NCBI GenBank assembly: GCA_014380705.1
Contig: JACMJI010000082.1
Coordinates: 1-6,949, forward strand
Source of the DNA: Gorillibacterium sp.
GTDB taxonomy: Bacteria; Bacillota; Bacilli; Paenibacillales; NBRC-103111
Length of the DNA stretch: 6,949 nt
Direction: 5' to 3'
Shown: positions 1-6,468 of the stretch, in pieces
Layout: the number at the start of each line of letters is the position of its first letter
Numbering within the stretch: position 1 is the stretch's first letter
The notes under the pieces: generated by a model
Database searches by the model: none
What the model was told of the DNA's origin: nothing
The model's input: the letters and a program-made list of their open reading frames with translations, nothing else
Position numbers and translations under genes: made by a program

Positions 1-1317
1 ACGCGGATAACGGATCCTGGATCATTGCTCCTCATCCCAATCGTGCTTCTAGTGCTCACTTACATATTGTTCTCGAATGAGGTTTTTCGGGTATTAAATG
101 TGCTGGCTATCCCCATTCTTATTGGAGCACAACTGCTGCTTTTTACCCGAAGCAACAAAGAACCTTGGTATAAAGTTGGATTCATCGGGGATTTTCTTCT
201 TCATGCGATTGCTAGACCGCTCTCCAACCTACCTGTTCCGTTTCAAATGGTCTCGAGAAGGTTCCAGATGAATAAGAAAATCGGTGCAACGGGTAAAAAA
301 GTTCTGAAGGTATTATTAGGTCTGCTTCTAGCAGCGCCCGTATTATTCATTGTGGTCCTGCTGCTGGCATCTGCCGATGGGATCTTCCTATCCTGGATTG
401 ATGAAATTCCCCAATGGTTTGGAGATGTCACCATTGGGGAAGGGGTCTTCCGGACCGGCTTCGCTATCTGTATCGCACTGTATACATTCTGTGTTCTTTC
501 GGGTTTATTGTTTCATCGCTCGATTGACACCGCAACAGACGTCCCCAAGCACAGCTTTCATGCTCCTTTAGAGCAAATCCGCCAACAATTAAAGCTTGAC
601 CCGATTACAGCCATTACCTTTCTGTTCAGTGTTAATATCGTTTATGTCCTGTTTGCGGCCATTCAGTTCTCCTATTTGTTTGGGGCAGCAAACGGTCTTT
701 TACCAGATGATGCTGTATATGCGGAATATGCACGCAGAGGGTTTGCGGAGCTGGTTATCGTGGCCTTGATCAATTTGTGTTTGTTGTTATGTGGGCTATA
801 TATCATTCGCCGTGATGGGCAAGGGATGGAGTTGATCCGTAAGCTGTCGCTCACCCTATTGATTGGTTGTACCGTAGTCATGCTTATCTCCGCTTACTGT
901 CGTCTTTCCTTATATGAGGATGCTTACGGCTATACGATGACGCGGCTTTTGGTTCATGGCTTTATGCTTTTTATGGGTGTACTGCTTAGTGCGGCTTGTA
1001 TTCGTATTTGGCAGGAACGTCTTTCATTAGCGAAAGTCTATATTTGTGTCTCGATCATGGCATACGTGATCATGAACTATGTGAATCTGGATGCGCGTAT
1101 TGCCGAGAATAATATTGCCCGCTTTGAACGAAACGGGGTTATCGATATCGATTATTTGGGTGGGTTGTCTGCCGACGCATTTCCAGCTTTAATCAAGCTG
1201 CAGACCAAACATCCCGAGCTAGCAGGTTTAAAAGAGGCGATTGGTCAAATCCAGATGGAAGCCCGGCTTAATGATGGATGGCAATCGTGGAATATTGCCC
1301 AAGAACGGGCAAAATGA
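1..1317 (+). CDS. Multi-pass membrane protein, DUF4173/DUF4153 type, 5' end outside the window
   Basis: The reading frame is open from base 1, where the first visible codon is ACG, to the TGA at 1315-1317. That gives 438 visible residues, and the true start lies upstream. A TTG at 25 could serve as a start but has no ribosome binding site and the frame continues through it, so I treat the gene as truncated by the window. About nine hydrophobic stretches are visible, near residues 10-25, 31-48, 103-122, 152-171, 202-224, 248-269, 283-299, 317-335 and 344-361. The conserved-looking segments YARRGFAELVIVALIN, NLDARIAENNIARF and DYLGGLSADAFPAL and the ending WQSWNIAQERA are what I recall from the DUF4173 family (Bacillota and Actinobacteria membrane proteins of unknown function). 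The family assignment is from memory; no biochemical role is known to me. The last third is a soluble-looking tail after the final membrane segment. It is probably transcribed from an upstream promoter. Confidence 0.8.
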   Translation, partial: TRITDPGSLLLIPIVLLVLTYILFSNEVFRVLNVLAIPILIGAQLLLFTRSNKEPWYKVGFIGDFLLHAIARPLSNLPVPFQMVSRRFQMNKKIGATGKKVLKVLLGLLLAAPVLFIVVLLLASADGIFLSWIDEIPQWFGDVTIGEGVFRTGFAICIALYTFCVLSGLLFHRSIDTATDVPKHSFHAPLEQIRQQLKLDPITAITFLFSVNIVYVLFAAIQFSYLFGAANGLLPDDAVYAEYARRGFAELVIVALINLCLLLCGLYIIRRDGQGMELIRKLSLTLLIGCTVVMLISAYCRLSLYEDAYGYTMTRLLVHGFMLFMGVLLSAACIRIWQERLSLAKVYICVSIMAYVIMNYVNLDARIAENNIARFERNGVIDIDYLGGLSADAFPALIKLQTKHPELAGLKEAIGQIQMEARLNDGWQSWNIAQERAK

Positions 1318-1326
1318 CTCCAAACC

Positions 1327-1356
1327 TTGACAACTGTGCAGCAAATTTCATATAAT
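1327..1356 (+). promoter_or_regulatory. Sigma-A promoter of leuS
   Basis: A perfect -35 box TTGACA (1327-1332) and a perfect -10 box TATAAT (1351-1356) are separated by 18 bases. Transcription should start near 1363 and produce the T-box leader. The -35 box begins only 9 bases after the stop codon of the preceding membrane-protein gene, and I see no terminator between them. Confidence 0.9.
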
Positions 1357-1362
1357 TTCAAC

Positions 1363-1673
1363 ATATGTAGACCGATATAGCGTTGAGAAGGAATAGTACT
1401 TCGCGAGTGCTTCACAGAGAGCCGGGAGGGGTGGAACCTGGCAGGCAGCAGCGAACGAACTCACCTTTGAGCTGGAAGGTAAAGCTCCGGAATCATGTTC
1501 AGCACATGGGTGGATAGATATCACCTACCTGAGTGAACGTCGGAGTAAACTGGACCGTTTCGCCCGCGTTAAGGGTGTGAAAGTGAACCGGTGCATTGTG
1601 GCCGGTTAACTAGGGTGGTACCGCGGGAATATAAACTCTCGTCCCTAGCTAATAGCTGGGGCGGGATTTTTTT
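1363..1673 (+). promoter_or_regulatory. T-box leader, tRNA-Leu responsive, upstream of leuS
   Basis: This leader lets uncharged tRNA-Leu switch on leuS by stabilising an antiterminator. Stem I is recognisable: AGTA at 1395-1398 opposite GAAC forms the S-turn beside the specifier loop, TTCGC (1400-1404) pairs with GCGAA (1451-1455), and the distal stem GCCGGG (1421-1426) pairs with CCTGGC (1437-1442). The specifier triplet reads CTC (1460-1462, leucine) and is followed by A, as in other T-boxes. The T-box core AGGGTGGTACCGCGG lies at 1612-1626. Its bulge TGGT (1616-1619) matches a tRNA ending in ACCA, consistent with the A discriminator of tRNA-Leu. The antiterminator pairs TAGGG (1611-1615) with CCCTA (1643-1647), and CGGG (1624-1627) with CTCG (1638-1641). 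The competing terminator is listed separately. The start is estimated from the promoter. Confidence 0.95.
1637..1673 (+). terminator. Intrinsic terminator of the leuS T-box (regulated)
   Basis: The stem 1637-1650 pairs with 1654-1666 around a loop AAT (1651-1653), with T1642 bulged and G-T wobbles at T1646-G1658 and T1639-G1664. A run of seven T follows (1667-1673). The 5' arm contains bases 1638-1647 that are also needed for the antiterminator, so the two structures are mutually exclusive. This is the expected off-state when tRNA-Leu is charged. Confidence 0.93.
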
Positions 1674-1727
1674 GTTTTCTATCCACAATAAAGTATGAGT
1701 TAACGATGTAAATTTTGATTCCACAGC

Positions 1728-1769
1728 GGTAAACACTTGGGCGATGAATCGCCATTTAAGCGTTTATCC
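1728..1769 (+). repeat. 42-base palindromic element, copy 1, between T-box and leuS
   Basis: The left end GGTAAAC (1728-1734) pairs with the right end GTTTATCC (1762-1769), leaving one unpaired T at 1767. CTT (1736-1738) then pairs with AAG (1758-1760), and the inner stem GGCGA (1740-1744) pairs with TCGCC (1749-1753) around the loop TGAA. No T tract follows, so it is not a terminator. It lies in the leuS transcript between the T-box terminator and the ribosome binding site. Copy 3 at 6352-6393 has the same length and the same ends in the opposite orientation, which argues for a dispersed repeat rather than a leuS-specific structure. Confidence 0.6.
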
Positions 1770-1782
1770 TTGTTCACAATAC

Positions 1783-1789
1783 GAGGAGG
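1783..1789 (+). promoter_or_regulatory. Ribosome binding site that fixes the leuS start
   Basis: GAGGAGG lies 8 bases before the ATG at 1798. It decides between this start and the in-frame ATG at 1744, which has no Shine-Dalgarno sequence and would add 18 residues unlike any LeuRS N-terminus. Confidence 0.9.
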
Positions 1790-1797
1790 ACTTACTC

Positions 1798-4242
1798 ATG
1801 TCTCAAGAGAAAATTCACAGCTACAACCCCCAGAGTATTGAGCCGAAATGGCAGCAATACTGGGATACAAACAAAACCTTTCAAGTCGAAGAAAATTCAG
1901 AAAAACCGAAATTTTACGCGCTTGATATGTATCCGTATCCATCTGGAGCTGGGCTGCATGTCGGTCACCCGGAAGGCTATACAGCAACGGATATCGTCTC
2001 TCGCTACAAAAGAATGATGGGCTTCAATGTCCTTCACCCGATGGGCTGGGATGCTTTTGGTTTACCTGCGGAGCAATACGCACTCGACACAGGCAATGAT
2101 CCCCGTGAGTTCACTAAGAAGAACATTGATACCTTCCGCCGCCAGATCAAATCGCTTGGTTTTTCCTACGATTGGGATCGGGAGATCAGCACGACGGACC
2201 CGGATTATTACAAATGGACCCAATGGATTTTCATTCAGTTGTACAACAAAGGTCTTGCCTATGTAGATGAAGTGAATGTTAATTGGTGTGAAGCGCTGGG
2301 AACAGTGCTTTCTAATGAAGAAGTCATTGATGGCCGAAGCGAGCGGGGGAATCATCCCGTCGTCCGCAGACCCATGCGTCAATGGGTACTGAGAATTACG
2401 GCTTATGCTGAACGGCTGCTTGATGATCTGGAGGGCTTGGACTGGTCAGAAAGCATCAAGGATATGCAGCGCAACTGGATCGGCAAATCCGTTGGGGCAG
2501 AGGTTCGCTTCAAGGTTGAAGGGCAGAAGGGAATGAATCTCACGGTATTTACGACAAGACCTGACACCTTGTTTGGGGCTACGTATTGCGTACTGGCTCC
2601 CGAGCATGAATTTGTCGATGCCATTACAACAGCTGAGCAGCAGGATACCGTGCAGATCTATCGGGAAAAATCAACTCGCAAAAGTGATCTGGAGCGAACA
2701 GATCTGGCCAAGGAAAAGACAGGGGTATTCACGGGTGCCTACGCCATCAATCCAGTAAATGGGGAGAAGACACCGATCTGGATTGCTGATTATGTGCTTG
2801 CCGGTTATGGCACAGGAGCGATTATGGCCGTTCCCGGTCATGACCAACGGGACTATGAATTTGCTGTAAACTTCAAGCTGCCCGTAGTTGAAGTGATAAA
2901 GGGTGGAGATCTGGACAAGGAAGCTTACACAGGTGACGGTAAGCATGTCCATTCAGGTTTCTTGAATGGACTTAATAATGAACAGGCGATTGCCAAGATG
3001 ATCGAATGGCTTGAAGCTGAAGGGAAAGGTCAAGGCAAAACCACCTATCGTCTTCGCGACTGGTTATTTAGTCGGCAGCGGTATTGGGGTGAGCCCATTC
3101 CGATTCTTCATCTCGAAGATGGTACGATGAAGACGGTGCCGGTGAGCGAATTGCCATTAATCCTCCCCGATACAGAATCGATCCGTCCTTCGGGTACGGG
3201 AGAATCACCACTTGCCAACGTTGCGGATTGGGTCAATACGATTGATTCCGAAACCGGAATGAAAGCACGCCGGGAAACCAACACGATGCCGCAATGGGCG
3301 GGAAGCTGCTGGTATTATCTGCGCTTCATTGACCCTCATAACGATAAAGAATTTTGCTCGAAGGAGCTTCAGGAGAAATGGATGCCGGTTGATCTCTATA
3401 TCGGTGGAGCCGAGCACGCTGTACTGCATCTGCTGTATGCTCGTTTCTGGCATAAGGTATTGTACGATCTGGGTTATGTCTCGACCAAAGAACCGTTCCA
3501 TAAGCTAATCAACCAAGGGATGATCCTTGGTGAGAATAACGAGAAGATGAGCAAATCCCGCGGCAACGTCATTAACCCCGACGTAATCGTTAACAAGTTT
3601 GGGGCGGATACGCTGCGCATGTACGAGATGTTTATGGGCCCGCTGGAATCGACTAAGCCATGGAGCGAAACCGGAGTGGAAGGCAGCTACCGCTTCCTCG
3701 GCCGGGTATGGAGATTAATCGTCCGTGAGGACGGATCATTGAACCCAAAGATCACAGAAGATGACTCCCAAGCTTCTCTGGCCTTTAAGCGGATTTGGCA
3801 CAAATCGATCAAGAAAGTAACGGAGGACCTGGAGGGCCTGCGGTTTAACACTGCGATCAGCCAATTGATGATTTTCGTCAATGACGCTTATAAAACGGAT
3901 GTGCTACCAAAGCAAGCCATGAAGGATTTTGTCCTGATGCTGGCTCCACTTGCTCCCCATTTGGCTGAAGAACTGTGGGAGAAGCTAGGTGGGAAAGGGA
4001 CAATCACTTATGCGAAGTGGCCTACCTACGATGCAACCCTCACGGTTGACGAAGAAACTGAAATCGTCGTGCAGGTGAACGGCAAGATTATCGAACGTAT
4101 CAGTATCCCCACAACGATGGAGCAGGATGCTATGCAAGAGCTTGCTTTTAACCTAGATAAAGTTAAAGAGTTAACGGATGGTAAAACCGTAGTCAAGGTC
4201 ATTGCCGTCAAGGGTAAGCTCGTTAATATCGTTGTAAAATAG
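1798..4242 (+). CDS. leuS: Leucyl-tRNA synthetase (class Ia)
   Basis: LeuRS attaches leucine to tRNA-Leu in the cytoplasm, using ATP, and clears mischarged products. The product is 814 residues, close to the roughly 805-815 of Bacillota homologues. The N-terminus [19 protein letters not shown] is the usual family start. The Rossmann catalytic core carries the HIGH-type motif HVGH (residues 54-57) and EKMSKS with KMSKS at 583-587. The inserted CP1 editing domain spans about 225-415. Its threonine-rich motif is TTRPDTLFG (252-260), with T257 equivalent to E. coli T252, and VPGHDQRD ends at D352, equivalent to E. coli D345, so editing should be intact. In the Zn-domain region only one cysteine remains (WCEALGT, C164), as in other Bacillota LeuRS that have lost the zinc site; E165 replaces the proline I remember from B. 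subtilis. The anticodon-binding helices occupy about 660-745 and a small C-terminal domain about 750-814. It is controlled by the T-box leader upstream and appears monocistronic. Confidence 0.98.
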   Translation: MSQEKIHSYNPQSIEPKWQQYWDTNKTFQVEENSEKPKFYALDMYPYPSGAGLHVGHPEGYTATDIVSRYKRMMGFNVLHPMGWDAFGLPAEQYALDTGNDPREFTKKNIDTFRRQIKSLGFSYDWDREISTTDPDYYKWTQWIFIQLYNKGLAYVDEVNVNWCEALGTVLSNEEVIDGRSERGNHPVVRRPMRQWVLRITAYAERLLDDLEGLDWSESIKDMQRNWIGKSVGAEVRFKVEGQKGMNLTVFTTRPDTLFGATYCVLAPEHEFVDAITTAEQQDTVQIYREKSTRKSDLERTDLAKEKTGVFTGAYAINPVNGEKTPIWIADYVLAGYGTGAIMAVPGHDQRDYEFAVNFKLPVVEVIKGGDLDKEAYTGDGKHVHSGFLNGLNNEQAIAKMIEWLEAEGKGQGKTTYRLRDWLFSRQRYWGEPIPILHLEDGTMKTVPVSELPLILPDTESIRPSGTGESPLANVADWVNTIDSETGMKARRETNTMPQWAGSCWYYLRFIDPHNDKEFCSKELQEKWMPVDLYIGGAEHAVLHLLYARFWHKVLYDLGYVSTKEPFHKLINQGMILGENNEKMSKSRGNVINPDVIVNKFGADTLRMYEMFMGPLESTKPWSETGVEGSYRFLGRVWRLIVREDGSLNPKITEDDSQASLAFKRIWHKSIKKVTEDLEGLRFNTAISQLMIFVNDAYKTDVLPKQAMKDFVLMLAPLAPHLAEELWEKLGGKGTITYAKWPTYDATLTVDEETEIVVQVNGKIIERISIPTTMEQDAMQELAFNLDKVKELTDGKTVVKVIAVKGKLVNIVVK

Positions 4243-4263
4243 AGCCGCTAGCAACCGTTCATG

Positions 4264-4290
4264 CCGCAAAACCAGCAAACACAGCAAACA
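4264..4290 (+). repeat. Short tandem repeat, 9-base unit
   Basis: CAGCAAACA occurs twice in direct succession (4273-4281 and 4282-4290), preceded by a degenerate copy (4264-4272, 6 of 9 matching). It lies in the A/C-rich, G-poor stretch between the leuS stop codon and its terminator. It is probably replication slippage without function, although unstructured A/C-rich RNA before a terminator hairpin is common. Confidence 0.6.
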
Positions 4291-4305
4291 CTTCAAAACC
4301 AAAAG

Positions 4306-4349
4306 ACAGGAAGAGCAGCACCACTTGGTGACTGCCCTTCCTGTTTTTT
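4306..4349 (+). terminator. Strong intrinsic terminator after leuS
   Basis: ACAGGAAGaGCAG (4306-4318) pairs with CTGCcCTTCCTGT (4332-4344) with one A/C mismatch. A nested stem CACC (4319-4322)/GGTG (4327-4330) closes the loop. A T tract follows (4344-4349). It separates leuS from the two-component genes. Confidence 0.93.
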
Positions 4350-4377
4350 ACTACATAAGAATTTATTAGCTCTAGTA

Positions 4378-4390
4378 AGTCATTTCTGAC
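4378..4390 (+). promoter_or_regulatory. Possible response-regulator site before the regulator gene
   Basis: AGTCATTTCTGAC contains the inverted repeat GTCA-N4-TGAC. It matches 10 of 13 bases with the third repeat region before the ABC gene (6320-6332, AGTCATCTGCGAC). It lies about 40 bases upstream of the likely -35 box of the regulator gene, a plausible place for autoregulation. The match is short and this is inference. Confidence 0.3.
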
Positions 4391-4399
4391 GCCGCATCA

Positions 4400-4417
4400 G
4401 TAAACGCATGGGTTTAT
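4400..4417 (+). repeat. Short copy 2 of the palindromic element
   Basis: GTAAACGC (4400-4407) and GTTTAT (4412-4417) form a small hairpin, TAAAC/GTTTA with loop GCATGG. The ends and the asymmetry (GTAAAC on the left, GTTTATC on the right) match the ends of the 42-base element at 1728-1769 in the same orientation, as though the interior had been lost. On its own it would be too short to call. Confidence 0.35.
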
Positions 4418-4429
4418 CTTTATAAAAAG

Positions 4430-4458
4430 TAGAGAAAGTGTGTCGACACCTATATAAT
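4430..4458 (+). promoter_or_regulatory. Likely promoter of the two-component operon
   Basis: A perfect -10 box TATAAT (4453-4458) has a weak -35 box TAGAGA (4430-4435, 4 of 6) at 17 bases. The spacer contains the perfect 10-base palindrome GTGTCGACAC (4440-4449), which could be an operator. Transcription would start near 4465, about 38 bases before the regulator start codon. Confidence 0.6.
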
Positions 4459-4502
4459 GGATAATATGTGAAATTAAAAAATCGAATCATAGTGGTGATG
4501 TT

Positions 4503-5180
4503 ATGAGATTATTATTGGTTGAAGATGACAAAACAATCGCAGCAGGGCTTGAATATTCGCTCACTGAAGAAGGATATTTTGTTACCCTTTGTCATACGGT
4601 ACAATCTGCTCGGGAGTACCTTTTACAAGAAAAATTTGATCTGATTCTCCTTGACCTTACCTTGCCGGATGGCAGCGGCTATGAGATCTGTAAGCTGGCG
4701 AAGAGCAGGAACGATGCTCCGGTGATTTTTCTAACGGCGTGTGACGACGAAGTTAATGTCGTGATGGGTCTTGATATGGGGGCGGATGATTATATTACCA
4801 AGCCTTTTCGCATCAGGGAACTGTTCTCAAGAATCAAATCGGTTCTAAGGCGAAACAGCAAGACAGGGAATGCCAAATCAATCCTGCAGCTAGACCAAAT
4901 CCGCATTAACACACTAGAGGCAAAGGTTTATAAGAATGAAGAGGAGATCATCCTTACGGCCCTTGAGTATCGGCTTTTACTTACCTTCGCTAACCATGCG
5001 GGACAAGTGTTAACAAGAAGCCAGCTTCTCGCGGGGATTTGGGATATTGCCGGGGATTTTGTCAATGACAATACATTAACCGTTTATATCAAAAGACTCC
5101 GGGAAAAGCTGGAGGATGATGCGACACAACCAATGATCATCACGACGATTCGTGGGATCGGTTATAAAGTTGGTGGCTAG
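4503..5180 (+). CDS. OmpR-family two-component response regulator
   Basis: A 225-residue cytoplasmic transcription factor controlled by phosphorylation from the kinase encoded next to it. The receiver domain (about 1-115) has the acidic pair D8/D9, the phosphoacceptor D51 in LLDLTLPDGSG, the switch residue T78 (FLTA) and K100 (TKPF), so it should be phosphorylatable. The C-terminal winged-helix domain (about 128-225) contains LTALEYRLL, SQLLAGIWD, the recognition-helix region DNTLTVYIKRLREKLE and the closing wing TIRGIGYKVGG. Size and domain order are typical of the family. The start is supported by MRLLLVEDD and by GGTGAT (4494-4499), which complements the extreme 3' end of 16S rRNA just beyond the usual AGGAGG register. 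It is followed after 2 bases by the kinase gene. Its likely targets are the direct repeats before the ABC transporter gene. I do not assign a gene name. Confidence 0.95.
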   Translation: MRLLLVEDDKTIAAGLEYSLTEEGYFVTLCHTVQSAREYLLQEKFDLILLDLTLPDGSGYEICKLAKSRNDAPVIFLTACDDEVNVVMGLDMGADDYITKPFRIRELFSRIKSVLRRNSKTGNAKSILQLDQIRINTLEAKVYKNEEEIILTALEYRLLLTFANHAGQVLTRSQLLAGIWDIAGDFVNDNTLTVYIKRLREKLEDDATQPMIITTIRGIGYKVGG

Positions 5181-5182
5181 CT

Positions 5183-6205
5183 ATGCTGCGTAACAAAGAT
5201 ATTAAACGGATGCTGCTTTTCATGATCTCAATATCCGGAGGCGGAACGATTGCAGCCTTTATTATTGACCCGCTGGCGGGAACGGTTGTCTTCATCACTG
5301 TGCTTCTTCTGATTGGGTGTGCGCTTATCTTTACTTTTTGGAGATACAGAGAAATTTCAAAGCTTTCAACAGATCTGCGGTCGATCAGTGCTGGCGATTA
5401 TTCCCTGGATATTCGTGACAATCAAGAGGGCGAACTGAGCATCCTTAAAAGTAATATCTACAAAGTCACCTTGATGCTATCCGAGCAATCCGAACTGCTG
5501 AAAAGGGACAAGAAGTATTTGGCAGACGCAATTTCCGACATTTCCCATCAGTTAAAAACGCCACTTACCTCCATGGCGGTGATGACGGATTTATTATTGG
5601 ACAATCAGTTGAAGGAAGCGAAGAAGAATGAATTCATCCGCAGTATTCACACCCAGCTTGAACGGATCGAATGGTTAGTCACTTCTTTATTAAAGCTTTC
5701 AAAGATTGATGCGGGAACCATTCGTTTTAAAAAGGATCGGGTAATGGTCACGCACCTTCTTGATAAAGCAACCGCCTCTTTATTGATTCCAATCGAGCTA
5801 AGGGAGCAAACCCTATCGATTCGCGGCGATTCCGAGGTTTCCTTCATCGGAGACTTGAACTGGACGGCGGAAGCCCTGATCAATGTTCTCAAAAATGGGA
5901 TAGAGCATACCGGACACGGTGGGGCGATCACGATTGTTTACACGGAAAACCCACTCTATACCGAAATCCGAGTGACCGATAATGGCGAAGGAATCGAGAC
6001 GATGGATTTGCCGCATATCTTCAAACGCTTTTATAAGGGGAAGTCATCCAGTGAGGAAAGTGTGGGTATTGGGCTGGCGATGGCAAAGGCGATTCTGAAC
6101 AACCAGAATGCAGATATAACGGTAAAGAGCGAAAGAAATATAGGGACTGAATTTACAATTAAGTTCTATAAGCCCATTCATTCAAATGTATTCAGCACAA
6201 GATAG
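5183..6205 (+). CDS. Sensor histidine kinase with minimal extracytoplasmic loop
   Basis: A 340-residue membrane kinase that should phosphorylate the regulator encoded just upstream. Two hydrophobic segments (about 9-28 and 31-52) are joined by only a few residues (IIDPLAG), leaving essentially no external sensing domain. A HAMP-like linker follows (about 53-106, with ISAGDYSLDI). The dimerisation domain has the phosphoacceptor H122 in SDISHQLKTPLTSM. The ATP-binding domain (about 185-330) has the N box with N234 and N238, the G1 box DNGEGI (266-271), the F box IFKRFYKG (279-286) and the G2 box GIGLAM (295-300). All catalytic motifs are present. It starts 2 bases after the regulator stop codon with only a weak GGTGG (5172-5176) in front, so translation is probably coupled. 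Two close membrane helices resemble the intramembrane-sensing kinases partnered with peptide-type ABC transporters, but the H-box differs from classical BceS as I remember it. The signal is unknown. I see no clear terminator after it. Confidence 0.95.
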   Translation: MLRNKDIKRMLLFMISISGGGTIAAFIIDPLAGTVVFITVLLLIGCALIFTFWRYREISKLSTDLRSISAGDYSLDIRDNQEGELSILKSNIYKVTLMLSEQSELLKRDKKYLADAISDISHQLKTPLTSMAVMTDLLLDNQLKEAKKNEFIRSIHTQLERIEWLVTSLLKLSKIDAGTIRFKKDRVMVTHLLDKATASLLIPIELREQTLSIRGDSEVSFIGDLNWTAEALINVLKNGIEHTGHGGAITIVYTENPLYTEIRVTDNGEGIETMDLPHIFKRFYKGKSSSEESVGIGLAMAKAILNNQNADITVKSERNIGTEFTIKFYKPIHSNVFSTR

Positions 6206-6276
6206 AGCCTTATTTTCGTTCCAACTCCTCTTAGAACAACGTTATCATTTCCCCATTTGCCATAGCAAAAGCCATA

Positions 6277-6294
6277 TTGTCAAGATTCTGACAA
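6277..6294 (+). promoter_or_regulatory. Inverted repeat, candidate operator before the ABC gene
   Basis: TTGTCA (6277-6282) and TGACAA (6289-6294) form a perfect inverted repeat with a 6-base spacer, 42 bases upstream of the -10 box of the ABC gene and directly before the 11-base direct repeats. Dyads of this kind occur at activator sites of regulator-kinase-ABC modules. Binding by the neighbouring regulator is inferred. Confidence 0.4.
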
Positions 6295-6297
6295 AAT

Positions 6298-6325
6298 AGT
6301 CACTTTGGAGTCACCATATAGTCAT
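6298..6325 (+). promoter_or_regulatory. Three direct repeats at exact 11-base period, likely regulator binding site
   Basis: AGTCAC (6298-6303), AGTCAC (6309-6314) and AGTCAT (6320-6325) start exactly 11 bases apart, on one helical face. OmpR-family regulators usually bind as dimers to direct repeats with 10-11 base spacing. The array ends 10 bases before the -10 box and overlaps the place of the -35 box, which is poor, so activation from here is plausible. The binding protein is most likely the regulator encoded at 4503-5180. Confidence 0.6.
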
Positions 6326-6335
6326 CTGCGACCGC

Positions 6336-6341
6336 TATAGT
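6336..6341 (+). promoter_or_regulatory. -10 box of an activator-dependent ABC transporter promoter
   Basis: TATAGT matches the -10 consensus at 5 of 6 positions. At 17 bases upstream the sequence is ACCATA (6313-6318), not a recognisable -35 box, and no extended -10 TG is present. A missing -35 under repeated regulator sites is the usual design of a promoter that needs an activator. Transcription would start near 6348, giving a leader of about 120 bases. Confidence 0.5.
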
Positions 6342-6351
6342 ATGGAAATGA

Positions 6352-6393
6352 GGATAAACGCCTGACAGCGTCCAAAGACACTGTGCGTTTACC
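6352..6393 (-). repeat. 42-base palindromic element, copy 3, in the ABC gene leader
   Basis: On the + strand GG-A-TAAACGC (6352-6361) pairs with GCGTTTACC (6385-6393) with A6354 bulged. ACAG (6365-6368) pairs with CTGT (6381-6384), and GTC (6370-6372) with GAC (6377-6379), around the loop CAAA. CTG (6362-6364) is bulged. Read on the - strand, its ends match copy 1 at 1728-1769: GGTAAACGC against GGTAAACAC, and GCGTTTATCC identical over 10 bases, with the same total length. The interiors differ in sequence but fold in both. It lies just after the predicted transcription start. Confidence 0.6.
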
Positions 6394-6397
6394 GTTG

Positions 6398-6448
6398 AAA
6401 TATCAGAATTGTAGTAGAGGGAATTTAACTCTATACCCTGATATTTTT
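6398..6448 (+). terminator. Terminator-like hairpin in the ABC gene leader (possible attenuator)
   Basis: AAATATCAG (6398-6406) pairs perfectly with CTGATATTT (6438-6446). Inside, GTA (6411-6413) pairs with TAC (6434-6436) and TAGAG (6415-6419) with CTCTA (6429-6433) around a 9-base loop. The 3' arm runs into five T (6444-6448), 7 bases before the AGGAGG of the ABC gene. The stem is AT-rich, so termination would be weak or conditional. It may limit read-through from the kinase gene or attenuate the ABC transcript. It does not cover the ribosome binding site. Confidence 0.45.
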
Positions 6449-6468
6449 AAAAACCAGGAGGTTTACTT

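Noticed and set aside
25..27. TTG at 25 as the true start of the DUF4173-type gene
   Set aside because: The frame is open back to base 1 and there is no ribosome binding site before it; the protein most likely begins outside the window.
1674..1727. A second leuS promoter after the T-box terminator
   Set aside because: The stretch is AT-rich but has no -35/-10 pair at a proper distance; TTAACG and GTAAAT are too weak.
1744..1797. In-frame ATG at 1744 as the leuS start
   Set aside because: It has no Shine-Dalgarno sequence, lies inside the loop-side stem of the palindromic element, and adds 18 residues unlike LeuRS. The ATG at 1798 has GAGGAGG at 8 bases and gives the family N-terminus.
2062..2382. 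Antisense open frame within leuS, and other frames overlapping the large genes
   Set aside because: They have no ribosome binding site, no recognisable domain, and lie wholly within strongly supported genes on the other strand or frame; they are by-products of codon usage.
5090..5097. CGTTTATA in the regulator gene as another copy of the palindromic element
   Set aside because: It is part of the conserved coding sequence for TVYIKRL and has no partner arm.
6218..6237. GTTC/GAAC hairpin as a terminator of the kinase gene
   Set aside because: The stem is only 4-5 pairs with a 12-base loop and no T tract follows.
6288..6322. CTGACA (6288-6293) as -35 box with TATAGT at 6317-6322 as -10
   Set aside because: The spacer would be 23 bases, well beyond what sigma-A accepts.
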